64,000 nt of DNA from Apteryx mantelli (Eukaryota; Chordata; Aves; Apterygiformes; Apterygidae), in the NCBI RefSeq assembly GCF_036417845.1, contig NC_089981.1, positions 24,882,001-24,946,000 on the forward strand. Reading direction: 5' to 3'. Below are positions 8,300 to 20,240 of this stretch, one piece after another (the first letter of the stretch is position 1; the number at the start of each line of letters is the position of its first letter). Made by a program: the position numbers and the translations under genes. The notes beneath the pieces were generated by a model, which had not been told where the DNA came from, did not search any database, and saw only the letters and a list, made by a program, of their open reading frames with translations.

Positions 8300-10510
8300 A
8301 ACCACAGCATTTTCCTCTCCTAACTTTAAAACCCACATAATGCATGTTTGTTCACTGCAGATGAACTAATCTCGCTATTGTGCTGCCAGGGATCAGCTGG
8401 CTTGTGCTTTACATTTTCTGCAGGTCGCTGCAGTCGTTGCCTTTTGTCATTTTGGGATGGGGGACTATGAAAGGAAAGGGAGGGGGAGCGCCAGCCTATG
8501 TGGCGCTAAAACTGGGTCCAGACCATTGCCATCGTTTTGATGCGCGCCTTGGGGGCTCACAGCCGCGATGGGCGTTTTGTCCGCAGGAGCGAGCAGCAAG
8601 GGAAGAGGGGGACCTCGCCGCTCCTTGCGCTCCGGGGACTGTCCGTACAGCTGGTGCTGTTACCGCTGGGAAACGAACCCTTGAGCCAAGGCTGCCCGGG
8701 TGTTCTTCTCCCCAAAGGAAGGGGAGATGTAATTGCTCAGGTGGTTCTGTGTGTGCAGAGCCCAGCCGGGAGCAGGGCCGCCGGGGTGGGCGAGAGGATG
8801 CGGCTCGCGGGCCCCTTGGAGCAGAGCGGTCGTCGCGGGCAGGTGCCAGCCCGGCCTCTTCACATGTGGAAAGCCTCTCCTTTCTGCCAGCCTTCGCTGG
8901 GCCAAAATAAGTCGTTTCCTTCCATTTTTGGCCCACTTCTGCAAAACAGCAGGCCTTGAGCCAGCGCCGAGGCTGCTCCACGTGCCGTGCGTGCCCACGG
9001 CAGTGCATCTGTGGGGCCAGGAGCCTGGGCTGGGCCCCTCTTGCTTCCTCGCTGCCAAGCTGGGGATTTACCGATCAGTGGTGTGACTAGATCGCTCTTT
9101 TTTCATTCATTCGTGGCTTCCCGCGCGAGCTGGGGCGCAGGATGTTGGCCAAACGCTGCCTTTCTCCTGGGCCCGCAGGGGGGACGCTGCCGTTCCCAGC
9201 CCCTGCGAGGGAGCACTGCCGCCGGCGCCGTCCGCACGCTTGCCTGGCCTCCGCGCGGGTCAGCAGAGCACACGCCGGACGGCGTGAGTGTCTGCTCAGC
9301 GAGCGAGCGAGCGAGCAGCACGTCGAATACGGCGTGGCATGTTCGGGACGCCTCTGGGCGCCCAGCAGACGCGCCTCTCCCAGCAGGCTGCAGCGGTTTT
9401 AGAAATGCAGGAGATGTGCGGACCACGTCTTTGGCCACGTCTTCTTGCACCATGATACAACTCAGGTTTGTGCTGGTGGCGATAACGCCGGGGGCTTTCC
9501 ACTCGCAGGCGCTGGCTCTAGCGGTGTCCGTGCTCTGTCTCCTTTGGGGAGATAAGAGCGTTCCCCTGACTTAAATAGTGAATATTGTCTTGATGAAGAT
9601 ATGTTTTTAATCTACTGCGTTTGCTAACTCCAAGGCCGGAGGAGTATGCTACGATCCTCTGAACTCGCAGTGTGGCTGACACGAGCCACAAAACCTTACC
9701 CAGGAGCTCCTGCCACCAGGCTTATTAGCATCTCTAGAAATTCCTACTGCAGGAAACTGAGCAGAATAATTATCGTTATGGTTAGAACAGTGGCCTGTAA
9801 GAATTAAACTCTGGGGTTCAAAAAGACAGGTTCTCTCTGCACATCCAGAATCATATCTGCTTCTGTGGGAGAAAACAGTATGACTTTGGTCGCTTGTATT
9901 CCTGCTGGCTGCTTTGTTTCGAGAGGGCTGCGGGAGGGAAAGCGAGCTCTCTTTCGGCCTGTGCATCCTTAGGGAATTGCAACGTGATTGCCGTTGCAGC
10001 AGGTGCATTACGTTTGACTATTCCTGTTGGGAAAGAGTCCAGGTCGAGTGTCAGAGCCCTGGCTGAGCTCAGTGCGTTGGCAGGTAGGGGAAGAAAGGTC
10101 CTTGCCCTGTAAGCTGAGCAAGTTTCGTAAGACCTTATTAAGGTAGCAAAACAGAGCCTCAGCGCTGTCGTTTTGGCAGGGTCAGTTCTTACAGAGCTCC
10201 AAGGTAGCTTCTGCAGAGCAGGGAGCGTGAGCGTGTGTTTGTGTGGGGGAGTACGTGGGTCCCCGTGACATGGTGCTGCCGCTCTCCGTCTGCCGGAGAG
10301 CCTCAAAGTGAACATCTCATGCCGGAGGCGTCCAGTTCCCAGCATGCCGCCAAATAAGCGAACGGGCTGTTTTGCCCCTGTGAGACCTGAAGGTTTCTGC
10401 TTTGGTCTCCTTCTCAGTTCCTGCTTAAGTATAGTGCTAGTGTATACATTTAAAATGCTTAACTTGGGCTTCTTCAAACACAGTGCAATCTAAATGCAAT
10501 TGCCTTCTTT
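8300..10510. other. Intergenic sequence, nothing recognised
   Basis: It is moderately GC-rich around 8500-9400 with several overlapping open frames on both strands and no recognisable domain. No splice pattern or repeat family was identified. Confidence 0.5.
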
Positions 10511-10520
10511 TAGAATATAT

Positions 10521-10590
10521 TCTGTTCTGTTCTATTCTGTTCTGTTCTGTTCTGTTCTGTTCTGTTCTGTTCTGTTCTATTCTATTCTAT
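10521..10590. repeat. TTCTG pentanucleotide microsatellite
   Basis: About a dozen TCTGT units, with several TCTAT variants at the ends. The array of about 70 bases is likely polymorphic in length. Confidence 0.93.
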
Positions 10591-12539
10591 CCCATAATTA
10601 CTTTATTACAGAAACAGAATAAACATCAGTACTTTATCTCCCATGCAGTTCCCTTTCATTGTGCATGTTACCAGAAGCAATTTTCAGTTTTGCATTTATA
10701 TCAGCAGCAATTTTGCGTGGTGCTTTGGGATCCTGCTTAAAGAAACCAATTGCAATTAAAGTTCAAGCTAGTGCTGCTTGTCGAAACTGTTCGTCAAGGC
10801 TTTTTCACCAGTGAAGTGACCTTTTGCATTATTAAAGCCCATGCGCATTCAGTACTTTCCATTTCTTGATACAGTGATAAAAACTCAAATTAGTCGATTT
10901 GATATCTATGCAAAAACATGCTAGTTAGGGGGTTTAAAGTGTGGGAAGACAGTTTGAACAGAACCCCGCAGAAATTTGGGTAGTTTTCTTTCAGACTGAA
11001 TTGCTTTTTATTTTTATTGAATTCCCCAAAATATGCAAAAATTAAAGCCTTGTAAAAGTGCTTAATTTCATTTAATTTTAACAATTTCTGTTCTTGGTTG
11101 CTAAAAGAAGAGCTAGCCTTGCTGTACAGCTGCTTCACGTCATTAGGGTAGCACAAAGATAGTAGTGAATTTAGCCTAATGGACCTATTGATGGACCCGC
11201 TAGTCCCTTGTGGGCTACCAAGTTGTCTCTTCATAATGTTCTTTTCCTCTTTACATCATGCCTTTTTACTAGATGAAGTCCACTCGCCACCTGACCCATA
11301 GCGACTGCTTTGAATCTTGAATCGTTTCGCGGGTGCTTGTTTGTGTGCTGTAATTTAGCAATCCTTACTGACAATGTTATTAACTTGAAAAGCATGATAG
11401 AAAATGGAGGTTAATAAATAGCATTTCAGGCTCGCAGTGCACAACCATGGAGGACAGCTCTTTTTTGCTGACTTTCTTTGTAGTCGTATTTGAGCAGCAG
11501 TCAAATATGCCATTTATTCCCTGCTTTTTTGCTGTTATCGTCTGTTGTGAAAGCCATGGTCTACATAGATACTGTTCATTGCCACTCTTCTCATTAAACA
11601 GGAGTTTTACATTCTGATTTTTTTTTTGGGGGGGGCATTCCCTTTGCTTTTTGTCTTGATCCACGATATATTCTTTTTGGAATAATTTTCAGTAGTTCAT
11701 CCCTGGTTTCTGTATGTGTGTAGTCTTAAACTTGGGGTGGGAGGAGGCAAAGGGGTTATTACCCCCATTTTATTTTCAGTTTCAGGTTTCTCAAGTAAAC
11801 AGTCTTTTTAGTGCTAACAGTCTTGCATGAGTTTTGAAGGGGGCTGGCACGCGCTGTTGGTATTTCTGAAGCGCCGGGAGGCTTTGGCTAAGGCCGGGGC
11901 GCCTTGGTGCTCTTTGCTGTGGCCCAGATGTACCGTCGGCTTTTAGGGCAGATCACTGGCACTTAGCTTTTGTTTAGCCATCGCGCAGGGGAGGTGGCTG
12001 GTCCAAAAACGAGCAAAAGAAGAGCTCCAAATGCACCTGAAGTATCTTGAGGTGGATCCTAGCACACTGATTGCCACACCTAGAGCAAACAAAATCTAGT
12101 GGTGTATAAGCAGTAACTGGAAGATACCTGAAATCTGAGTAAGAGAAACCATGGTAGCGACAGACTTGCACACGGTGGAGGGTATCTAAACAGCCTAGAT
12201 GGTAAAGGCGTTAAAAGCAGTTTTGCTTTGGATGTGGTAAGAGTAAAGCAATGACCATGCTTGGCCACGTGCTCCTCCCTGCTCCTGGCCACACGTTCCT
12301 GCAGCCGCCTTGCGCTGGCAGAAGCATCTGGTGTGCTGAGCCAGCGCAGGGAACGGATCTGGCTTAAAAACCCAGGGAAAAAAGAGCTTCTGCTCCGGTC
12401 AGACCCTCCCTCTGCCCATCTGTGACTGCACGTTTCTGCCCTCTGCTTTACACCCGCACCGGAGCGCCGTCAGTGAGACAGTCTGGCTGAAAAGGAAAAG
12501 TCCCTTTTTTTTCAATTTCTTTTTTTTTTTTTTGATTGT
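10591..12539. other. Intergenic sequence, nothing recognised
   Basis: AT-rich to moderate composition with short open frames only. No gene, RNA gene or clear repeat was recognised. Confidence 0.5.
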
Positions 12540-13280
12540 TTTTTCCTGGCTGAGCGTGCCTGCAGCCCGGTGTGCCGCCAGGCCTGCCCGGCGCTGGCGC
12601 GGCGGAGCCGGCAGGAATGCGTCGCTCGGGGGGACCTTCCCGGCGGGTGCCAGCGAGGGCAGGTCCGTGCCAGCCGCGGCGGAGATCTGCCGCCAGCGCC
12701 TGCCTATCCGCAGAGCGAGCGCCAAGCGCGCAGCGCCCGCGCCCGCGCCCGGTGCGCCCCGTCGCAGGGCGGGGAGAGGCGCCGTGCCTCCTGCCTGGCT
12801 CTCCTGAGGGCCGCAGAAGCCTCTAGGAGAAGGTGCCACCGCCGGCGGCGCGGGAAGCGGTCGGCGGGGCGCGGGGGCTTCTCGGGGTCGCCGAGCCGGG
12901 GGACCGCCCGGCCTGCCGAGGGGTCGTGGTGGGATTTTTTGGAGGCTGAGAAACGGGCGCGGAGGCTGCGGGCCGCCGGAGCCCGCGGGCGATGTCCCAC
13001 ATGCGTGGGGCAAGGGTGCCCTCTAAGGTCGGCCGCGGCTGCGGCCGGGCGAGGGGGAGAAGGGCGGGTTTGCCCGAGCTCGCCCCTGCGCGCTGCCCTC
13101 GCCCGCCGGGCCCCCCTTGGGACACCTCCTGGGCAAGCCAGCTTCCCCGCCTCCCCCGGCAGGCCGCCCCGGCTTCGCCCCGGGACACGCCATCGCACCG
13201 CTGTTTGTAGGCGGCGAGCGCGAGTAGGAGGTACGAGGTGACCGAGTGCCGAGGCTGAACTTTTTTGGCGCAAGTTTTGT
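12540..13280. promoter_or_regulatory. Orphan CpG island between CDKN1C and SLC22A18
   Basis: This is a dense, sharply bounded CpG-rich block about 5 kb upstream of CDKN1C and about 10.5 kb upstream of the SLC22A18 start codon. It contains GC boxes and, at its right edge, a perfect E2F-type TTTGGCGC at 13264-13271. Open frames of about 200 codons exist on both strands but are Arg/Ala/Gly/Pro-rich with no domain, as expected by chance in CpG-rich DNA. It may be an upstream SLC22A18 promoter with a non-coding first exon, a promoter of a non-coding RNA, or an enhancer. Donor-like GTAAGG sites near 13641 would suit a plus-strand first exon. Confidence 0.55.
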
Positions 13281-16200
13281 TAGCCGGGTAGCGATAAATA
13301 CTTATCCTTGCCCAGCACGGCGGTGCCGATGTATCAGCCGGTTGCAGTAATAACAAAATGATACATTTGCTTCCCCAAATTTTCAGCTCCTGCCAGGGGT
13401 CAGTCTGGGGAACTTGGTGGGTTTCCAGCACATTTTTCCGACCCTCATATCCATTTGGAGGCAGTGGTCTTCCTGCATCTCGGGGGCCCTGGGACCTGGC
13501 TGCGTAGGATACAGCCCCCGTGGACGTCTGCATTTAGCCCGGAGGCTTTGGATGCTGTCAGATGCAGCACAGGAGGTGCTGGGTATGCGGTACGTAATGA
13601 AACGCTCCCCGGTTTCTCGCGGTGTGCCCAAGGAGCTCTGGGTAAGGTTTGCCCTCACCTAGCGCCTCGCGTTACCGGCCTAGAAACGGCCCCTTGCAGT
13701 TTAAGTGAGAGTGGGCTGTAAACTTTTGTAGATCCTTAAACCCATGTGGCATGCACAATACTTCTGGAGTGATAACATATACCATAACTACATTCACCAT
13801 CCTCTAAATTTTCCAGGTCGTTGTGAGTCATTTCTACTCCTCGGCCTCTCCCTCGGGGCTTGTCCCCCCTTTCCCTGCGATGGGGTGTGGAGATACGCAG
13901 TGACGCAGCAAGAGGAGACAATTTCTGCTCCCTCCCCACCTCCTGGCTTCTTGTTTGTACTCTTTAATTAATTTATCTTCTCGCCTACAGCTTTAAGTTT
14001 GCTTTTAGCGCAGTAACTTTCTGAAGGCATCGCGCTAAAATTTTGTTTGCTCGTGATCTTGGAAAGCAATCATTTCGTAATCTCCTGACTAGATCCGCAG
14101 CATTAATTTTGCTGCAGGCGTTGTGCGAGGACCGAACGTAACACAGCCGCCGGTGAACCTGCGCAGGGGGTGGTTGGGTGAGCTCCCTCGGGGAGTCCAT
14201 CATTAGCAGATGCTAAGGAAAATGCAGTGCCGCGTGCCCTAATGGAGCGGAGGGGGTGGGAGACCACAGATAACGCTAGATTCAAGTTGCATTGCGGTTG
14301 GTCTTACCTCCACCAATTTTTTCTTAATCAGCCAGTTTTCAAATTTTGGACAGGGGTTAAAAGGACCTGCTACCTTGGGCCCTGGTCAGAAACGCTGCTA
14401 AATATCCTGATTGCACACGTGATGATGATGCCCACCAGTAGCTGGTGGAGTCCAGGAGAAAGCTACAGTTTTGTCTGCGCTGTGGATAAGGCTGAAAACC
14501 CATCAGGTCATTCCAATGCCCTTAAGTGTCACTTTCTGAGCTGTTGTGCTACTTTTCACAGGAACCGAGCTTCCAGGGCAGCCAGCACTAGATGTGACCC
14601 TCGGTTTCCAGCAGAGGTTTTGACTGTGTAAGGCCCAGAGGATCGGGCACACAGAGCTGCACTTGTCACTGACTGTTGATGACACTTCATCTCGTACAGA
14701 TGCAACTGAAGTCGCACTTGCACCATGATCCTGTACAGGACAGCAAGTGACTCACTGTCCTGCGGAGAGCCGCTTGTCCCGCATAAGCGTGCAGAGCCAC
14801 GTTGTGGTGCTTTTAGTCGTCTCATGCAATACCATATTCTGCACACGGTCATATGATTTTAAGTCAAAAAGAGAAAAACTATGTCTCAAGAGAAAGAATG
14901 GAATCTGTCCCAGAGACAGCATAAACGTGCCCCTATTTATTTATGAACAAGCATGTACCTCACATAGAAAACTGTGTGCACATACAGTAACATGTGAAGG
15001 CATTTCAGAGCGCAAATACCTTTAGCATGAACAGTGAGCCACATTTTCAAACATAATCATGATTCAATGAGTCTGAAAGAAATGTTTTCCTAACAGTAAA
15101 AGCAGAAGAGAAGTTAGATTAAACAGCCAAAGTTTAAATCCTGGCTACAGTGAGATCAGAGGCAAAATTCCCGGTGAACTGGGGTTAGGATTTCATCCTA
15201 GAGCCAAATAATCCAGATTTTGCAGCTCTTCTCAAAGTACAAATGAGTCAGCTGGTCACTGGTATTCGAAAGTGAAAATGTAAAACAGGTGAAATAATTT
15301 AAACCAACGGTGGCCAAGTGTTAGTCCGTTGTAATCTGGAAGTGATTCTGTTGGAAAAGTATATCCAGAGGCGCTATGTTTATTGAGTTTTGCTGGTTTC
15401 TAGATCAAACGCGCTTGCCTTTCAAACAGGACAGTGTGATTCCTTTAACTGCCAGCCTGCAATTTTAATCTAGATTTTCTTCTGCATGCACCATGGCCAT
15501 CGGGCAAGATTTTTCCCTAAGCTGCTTCTGGAGGCCAGGCCAGATCCTTGACTCCTCGGCAGTCTTGTGGCTTCTGGCTGTGCCTCCGGTAAGATCTGAG
15601 GCGTTCGTTGGTCCACGTGTGCCTAAAGTGGCTGGAGTTCAGCAAATAATTCATTGCTGAGGCTCAGGAGGGGTATAACCCACTCCTCTCTTAGCTGTGC
15701 CGGGCAGTTTCGTTCTAGCACCCGTGCTGGAGCAATTTTGCAGAGCTAATCCCGTTGCCGTCTGGTCGGGCATGAGGAAAACGAGCTGAGGTAGTCCTCT
15801 GCTCCTTGTACGCAGCAGTTTGTTTGTTTATTTGTTTCAGATATCCTACGTATTTGCAAGATGTGCAAGTCCAGTCTTCACTCTGGCAGGACTGTTTCTG
15901 GAACGGTTTGGACTGAACATTTGCAGGCCTTGCTTAATTTTTGGAAAAGCTCTATTCTGGATCCTGGTTTTAGCACATGAAGACTTTGACGTAGGGAATT
16001 GCAAAAAGCAGTGCGTGAGCCAGAGAGCAAAACTTCAAGGGAGCTGTCCTCGTGTTATTTCCACCCTCTCCATAGCGTGAAATGATTAATGAACGCCCAA
16101 CTGTACTGAAAGTGGTAATTCCGCCCAAGAGCATGGAGACATTGCTCTCTTGTGCCAGCCTTGAATTTGGCCTCAGGGGTTGCTTTGAGTTGGGCATCAA

Positions 16201-18909
16201 TATCAAAGCAAAAATCCTCAAAAACAAAAATCACAACAGAAAATCCTGGTCAGAGGCATCATCCGGCCGTCCCATGAGCAGTAGCCAGCTCCATCTGGGG
16301 CTAAAACTCTCTTTTTTCAGCAGGTTTGGAAGTGCTAATTCTCCCTCTGTGCTCTTTCCATGGCATAAGTGCTTTTGTCACCCCTTGCAGAAGTGTCCGG
16401 ATCTGTGGCGGTCTCTGGTGGGAAGTCCACGGCAAGCGCTAATACCGTTGCTCCATGGCAGAGAATCAGCGTAGTTTGCAACAAGCGATCATTGCAGGGT
16501 AAGCTTCCTTGGGGGGGGGGGGGGGGGGGGACCAACCCTCTTGAGCAGTGTATTTCTCCATAATAACCCTACAATAACACACCAGTACATACAATTCATT
16601 TGGGAAAATTTCTGTGTGTTGCTTGTGCTGCACTTTAAATTGCTCCTGGTGTCCGGGTTGGATCCTAACCCTGTGCAAAGCTTGTTCTGATTCTTCATGG
16701 AGAGGCAAGGTTTGTTCTTAGGTTCTAGTTTCGAACTTCTAAGTGAGGTATCTGTGTCCTCTAGACTCATGCTTTGCTCCAAGTAGTACCGTACTTAGGA
16801 AGAGCAGAGGTTGCCTTGGGAGGAACAGAAGTGAATGGTGCCACACAGATGGTGGCCTGTTAACAGCAGGGTTTCAGATGTGTCTGAAGTGGGACTTACC
16901 ATATAGTAGAGTACACTGGTAGGTGTCTCCTAAACTTTTCCAGCTCTTATCTCAGGGCTCCTGTATATTATGGGGGAAAAAAGTCTGCTTAACTTAGCTA
17001 AAATGTCATTAGAAACCAGGTAAAGCTGTACCACGGAGGCAGCTTGAAGGCTGAAATGCCGACTCAGCTGTGCTAGAACTGCATTGAGTTTACCTTGAAA
17101 ATTTTCTCCAAACCACTGCAAAATTCCTGATACTCCTCTGGACAGCCCTTAGTGGGCCCCGCTCTGTAATCTCAGCGCTGAAGCGTCCCGGAGAAGATCC
17201 AGCTCTGGCAAAATAGGTTTGATTGCATTTTGTCTCAGGCAAATTTCAAGCTGCGGGCAGATGGGAAGGCCTGGAGGAAACAGCAAAGGGTCTCCAAAGC
17301 CTTCTAGCGGTCTGAAGAGAAAAATAGCAGTGAAATCATTCTTGTTTGTATTCCTAAATAAAATCAGAATTGTAATTGTTATCCCCAAGTAGAAATGGCT
17401 ACAGCCCATATTGCTGATACTGGTGATGTAAACCTGACTGGCAGAGCAAATACGTCTAAGGTCTGGTCTTTGGAGCTTTAAAAGCTGCTCCGACAGCGGT
17501 GCCAACTCGAATATTTGCTCCGACTGTGTACATATCCCCTTCAAGACTTCCGCTGAAATAAAGCAGTATTTGCTTAGAGTGAGAAAAACAGGGACGTCGG
17601 GCGAGGCTTTGCAGGCGTTGAGATCCCAGATACACCGAAAGGTGTCCAGCTTTCACCATCTGTTTCCTGAGCCGCCGATAAATCCAGCCCTGCGTGATTA
17701 TAGGCGATCACCCTGCCTTCTCCCGCCTCTTCCACCCGCGTGCAGCCCTATCTGCAGCGTGTGGTTCCCCCCGCGCCCGCGGAGGAGCCGGCAGACGCAC
17801 GCTTTCCAGGTCCCTGATTGCTCTGTGCAGACACGTACGTTAGCAGCAACATTAAAGACACATCCGTGTTTTGTTTGTGCTCTGTATCGCTTCGTTGGCG
17901 CGCTAACCAGCAGAGGGGTTTTTGTTGCATTGTGCTGCTGGTGGTCTCCTGAATGCCGGAGAGTTATAAATCAGGCAATTGTTTGATTCTGACACAGGGA
18001 AATGTTTTGGTAAACGCAGGAGGCTCAGGACTAGCTGAAAATGTCTCAGACTCCCATTGTTTGCAGACTGTAATGTGTGCAGAGGAAATCTACAGCATTC
18101 CTGCGACAAACCACAACAAGAAGCTTCATACAGCCCAAATCATTTACAGTTCCCATATAAATTATAACGGCTTAAGTGTTATTTAAATGATAAACAGCTT
18201 TTGCATTCCAGACATTGCTGTGATTCCAGAAGGTGGCTGTAGAATACCAGCTGAATGAAATATTGCATATTGAAGGATAGCGTGAGGCTTTATTTGTATG
18301 TGCGTGTATCTGTTTTTGTCGCATCCAGCATATTCTTTGGATGTAAACCTTGGGTTTTCAATACGCTGCATGTATCTGGGAGCCCAGGGCTTCATCCCTT
18401 GTCCAGCAGCGAGCCTCTGAAGGCCAGGTAGTCTGCAGCGTGGGCATCACAGCATTTTGTCTTGCCAAGTGGTTGACTTGCCTGCGCCCAGCGCCGCTCT
18501 CGGAAGGGATTTCCAAATTGGCTTTCATTACAGAGGCCTGTGGGGCTGTAGCCTGCGTATGAACACACGGCGCTGTGTCCTCATATGTGCGAGCGCAGCC
18601 GTTGCACCAAAGCTCATACTCTTCCCAAGGTTTTCCTTCCTGCGGGAGAGTGATTCCTCTGGTTGGGCTGAAATACAACCTAATTAAGGCATGACAGTGT
18701 CCTGCCCAAGTTGGGTCCTGCTGAAGCCAGTGAGACTGGGTAGAAAGAACTGAGCTATTTCATTTTTTTCTTGGTGTAACTACTGAATTCAGGCCACGGT
18801 GTTTTTCCAAAACCCACAGTCTCTACCCTGTATTGCATATTTTGATGTCAAGTTCTAGCATTCAGAAATGTTCTTTTTTGGTTTAATTTATCCTGAATAT
18901 TAGAAAGGA
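13281..18909. other. Intergenic sequence with a poly-G run, no gene recognised
   Basis: No coding region was recognised. The part at about 13950-14130 is AT-rich with homeodomain-type motifs and could be a conserved non-coding element. A run of 20 G is at 16511-16530. The remaining open frames are short and unrelated to any family I know. Confidence 0.45.
16511..16530. repeat. Poly-G homopolymer
   Basis: Twenty consecutive G follow CTTCCTT. The exact length is a likely sequencing uncertainty. Confidence 0.85.
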
Positions 18910-19170
18910 GAAACTGTCCTGTGGTTAGGCAACTGGATTGGAGTCCAAAGGATGACCCAGTCTGATTCCAGGCTCTTCCACTGGCTTCCTCCGCGATTTT
19001 GGGCAAGTCATTAAATCCTTCTGTCTGTTAGTGTCCTGTTTGTAAGATGAGGAGGATCTACTTCTTTTCCCTTGTCTGAATCTCCAGGTTTTATTGTGTT
19101 TGTAGGGCACCAGATGGGGCCTCAATATTAGATGGAGCTCTTGGGCTTTACCATTAAAAAGTTAATAACA
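18910..19170 (+). mobile_element. MIR-type SINE remnant, nearly full length
   Basis: The left part has the tRNA-like head (GTGGTTAGG ... TTGGAGTCCAAAGG). A central core follows with TTGGGCAAGTCATTAAATC and a GTAAGATGAGGA segment equivalent to the MIR GTAAAATGGGG motif. The tail resembles the GTTTGTAnnGCnCC ... GGGGCCTCAAT segment of amniote MIR families. It is highly diverged, so it is an old insertion. Confidence 0.7.
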
Positions 19171-20084
19171 ACCAGCCATATTTCAGATAAAATTCGATTT
19201 GCAGTTTTATATTCTAAGTAACAAAAAATTTACCAAAAGAATGAACAATAGTCTTTTCCATTTCACAAAATAATTTGCCAAGCAGAATAAGCGCACCAGC
19301 ATTTTTATAAAAACAAATTATAAATAATTGCTTTTTGCAATTTAATACACACATAGAAAGAGCCAAGAGAGTTCTGCAGCCACCGGGAATCTGATTTCAT
19401 TGCCGATTTGGACTGTCTCTGTAGTTTTTATGAAAATCCCTGAAGACCATGCTATTTTGTAAACTAAACATGGCTTTTTTTTGCTGGCCATGTGGATTCT
19501 TTTTCCATTCATTAGCGAGCAGCCTTTTTTGCGAACACAATTACACAAAAGAATAAATCAGTCAACAAACATGGGACATAATTTTGGCAATACCATGCTG
19601 TATGTGCTCTTATTTGCTTAACCGTATAAATCTTTCGCCAGACTACAAATGAGACCATTTCACTCAATGTTGGGGCAGGGGGAAGGGAGGGAGGGATTTT
19701 TCTGAAGTGTTGAGTAACAAGAGCTCACATAGCTTTCTTGGCCTCTTATTAGGAGGACGTTTCTTGACGAGGAAGCGTGCTGGAGCGCCGTTCCCCGGAG
19801 AGAAGTGCAGAGGAGCGTTTCCTTTCCGCGAGCAGGCGCCGGATCAGCCGGAGCCCGTGGCTCTGAAGGTTCGCTCAGACAATTACTTAATGCGGAGGGG
19901 TTTGCCTCATTAAGGCAATTGGCATTCCCAGTATTCGGGAATCGGTTCAGGATGCTTCTTCCCTTTCCTCTCTTGTATTTCGGAGCTTAAGAGACATAAC
20001 CAGTAAGACAGTTCCCTGAACGTTGTCTCTCCGTAAGAGCTCATGTGTCTCCTTTCCCAGCTGTCTGTGCACCTCACTATTTTT
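19171..20084. other. Intergenic AT-rich sequence, possible conserved non-coding element
   Basis: The part at 19170-19640 is unusually AT-rich with homeodomain, forkhead and TTTGCAA-type motifs and no repeat signature, a texture often seen in conserved non-coding elements. No gene was recognised. Conservation was not tested. Confidence 0.3.
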
Positions 20085-20240
20085 GGTGCAGTATCCTCAT
20101 AACGCTCGTGCCAGGAAGGGAGGAATTATTTTATCTTCTTCCCAGATGGGGAAATTCGAGAGGCTCAGGACCAGATCCCACAAGGTATTCAGGTGCCTCG
20201 CTCTCGCTCTGATGCGGTTCGGTCCGCTGTTGTTTGCACA
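20085..20240 (-). mobile_element. MIR-type SINE fragment, antisense
   Basis: The plus strand reads like the reverse of the MIR core: CCTCATAACGCTC, then an ATTATTTTATCTTC segment, CCCAGATGGGGAAATTCGAG and GGCTCAGGA. The bases after it (CAGATCCCACAAGGTATTCAGG) resemble another common sauropsid repeat motif. It is diverged and truncated. Confidence 0.55.

Noticed and set aside
13012-13030. CTCF-like GTGCCCTCTAAGG in the CpG island
   Set aside because: Only the AGAGGGCA half fits; the adjoining CCAC-type half is missing.
12399-13533. Open frames of 204, 223 and 236 codons in the CpG island
   Set aside because: Several overlapping frames on both strands are open at once, which is expected by chance where stop codons are rare.
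18925-18990. A tRNA-like region near a possible B box
   Set aside because: No cloverleaf can be drawn. It is the tRNA-derived head of a MIR-type SINE.
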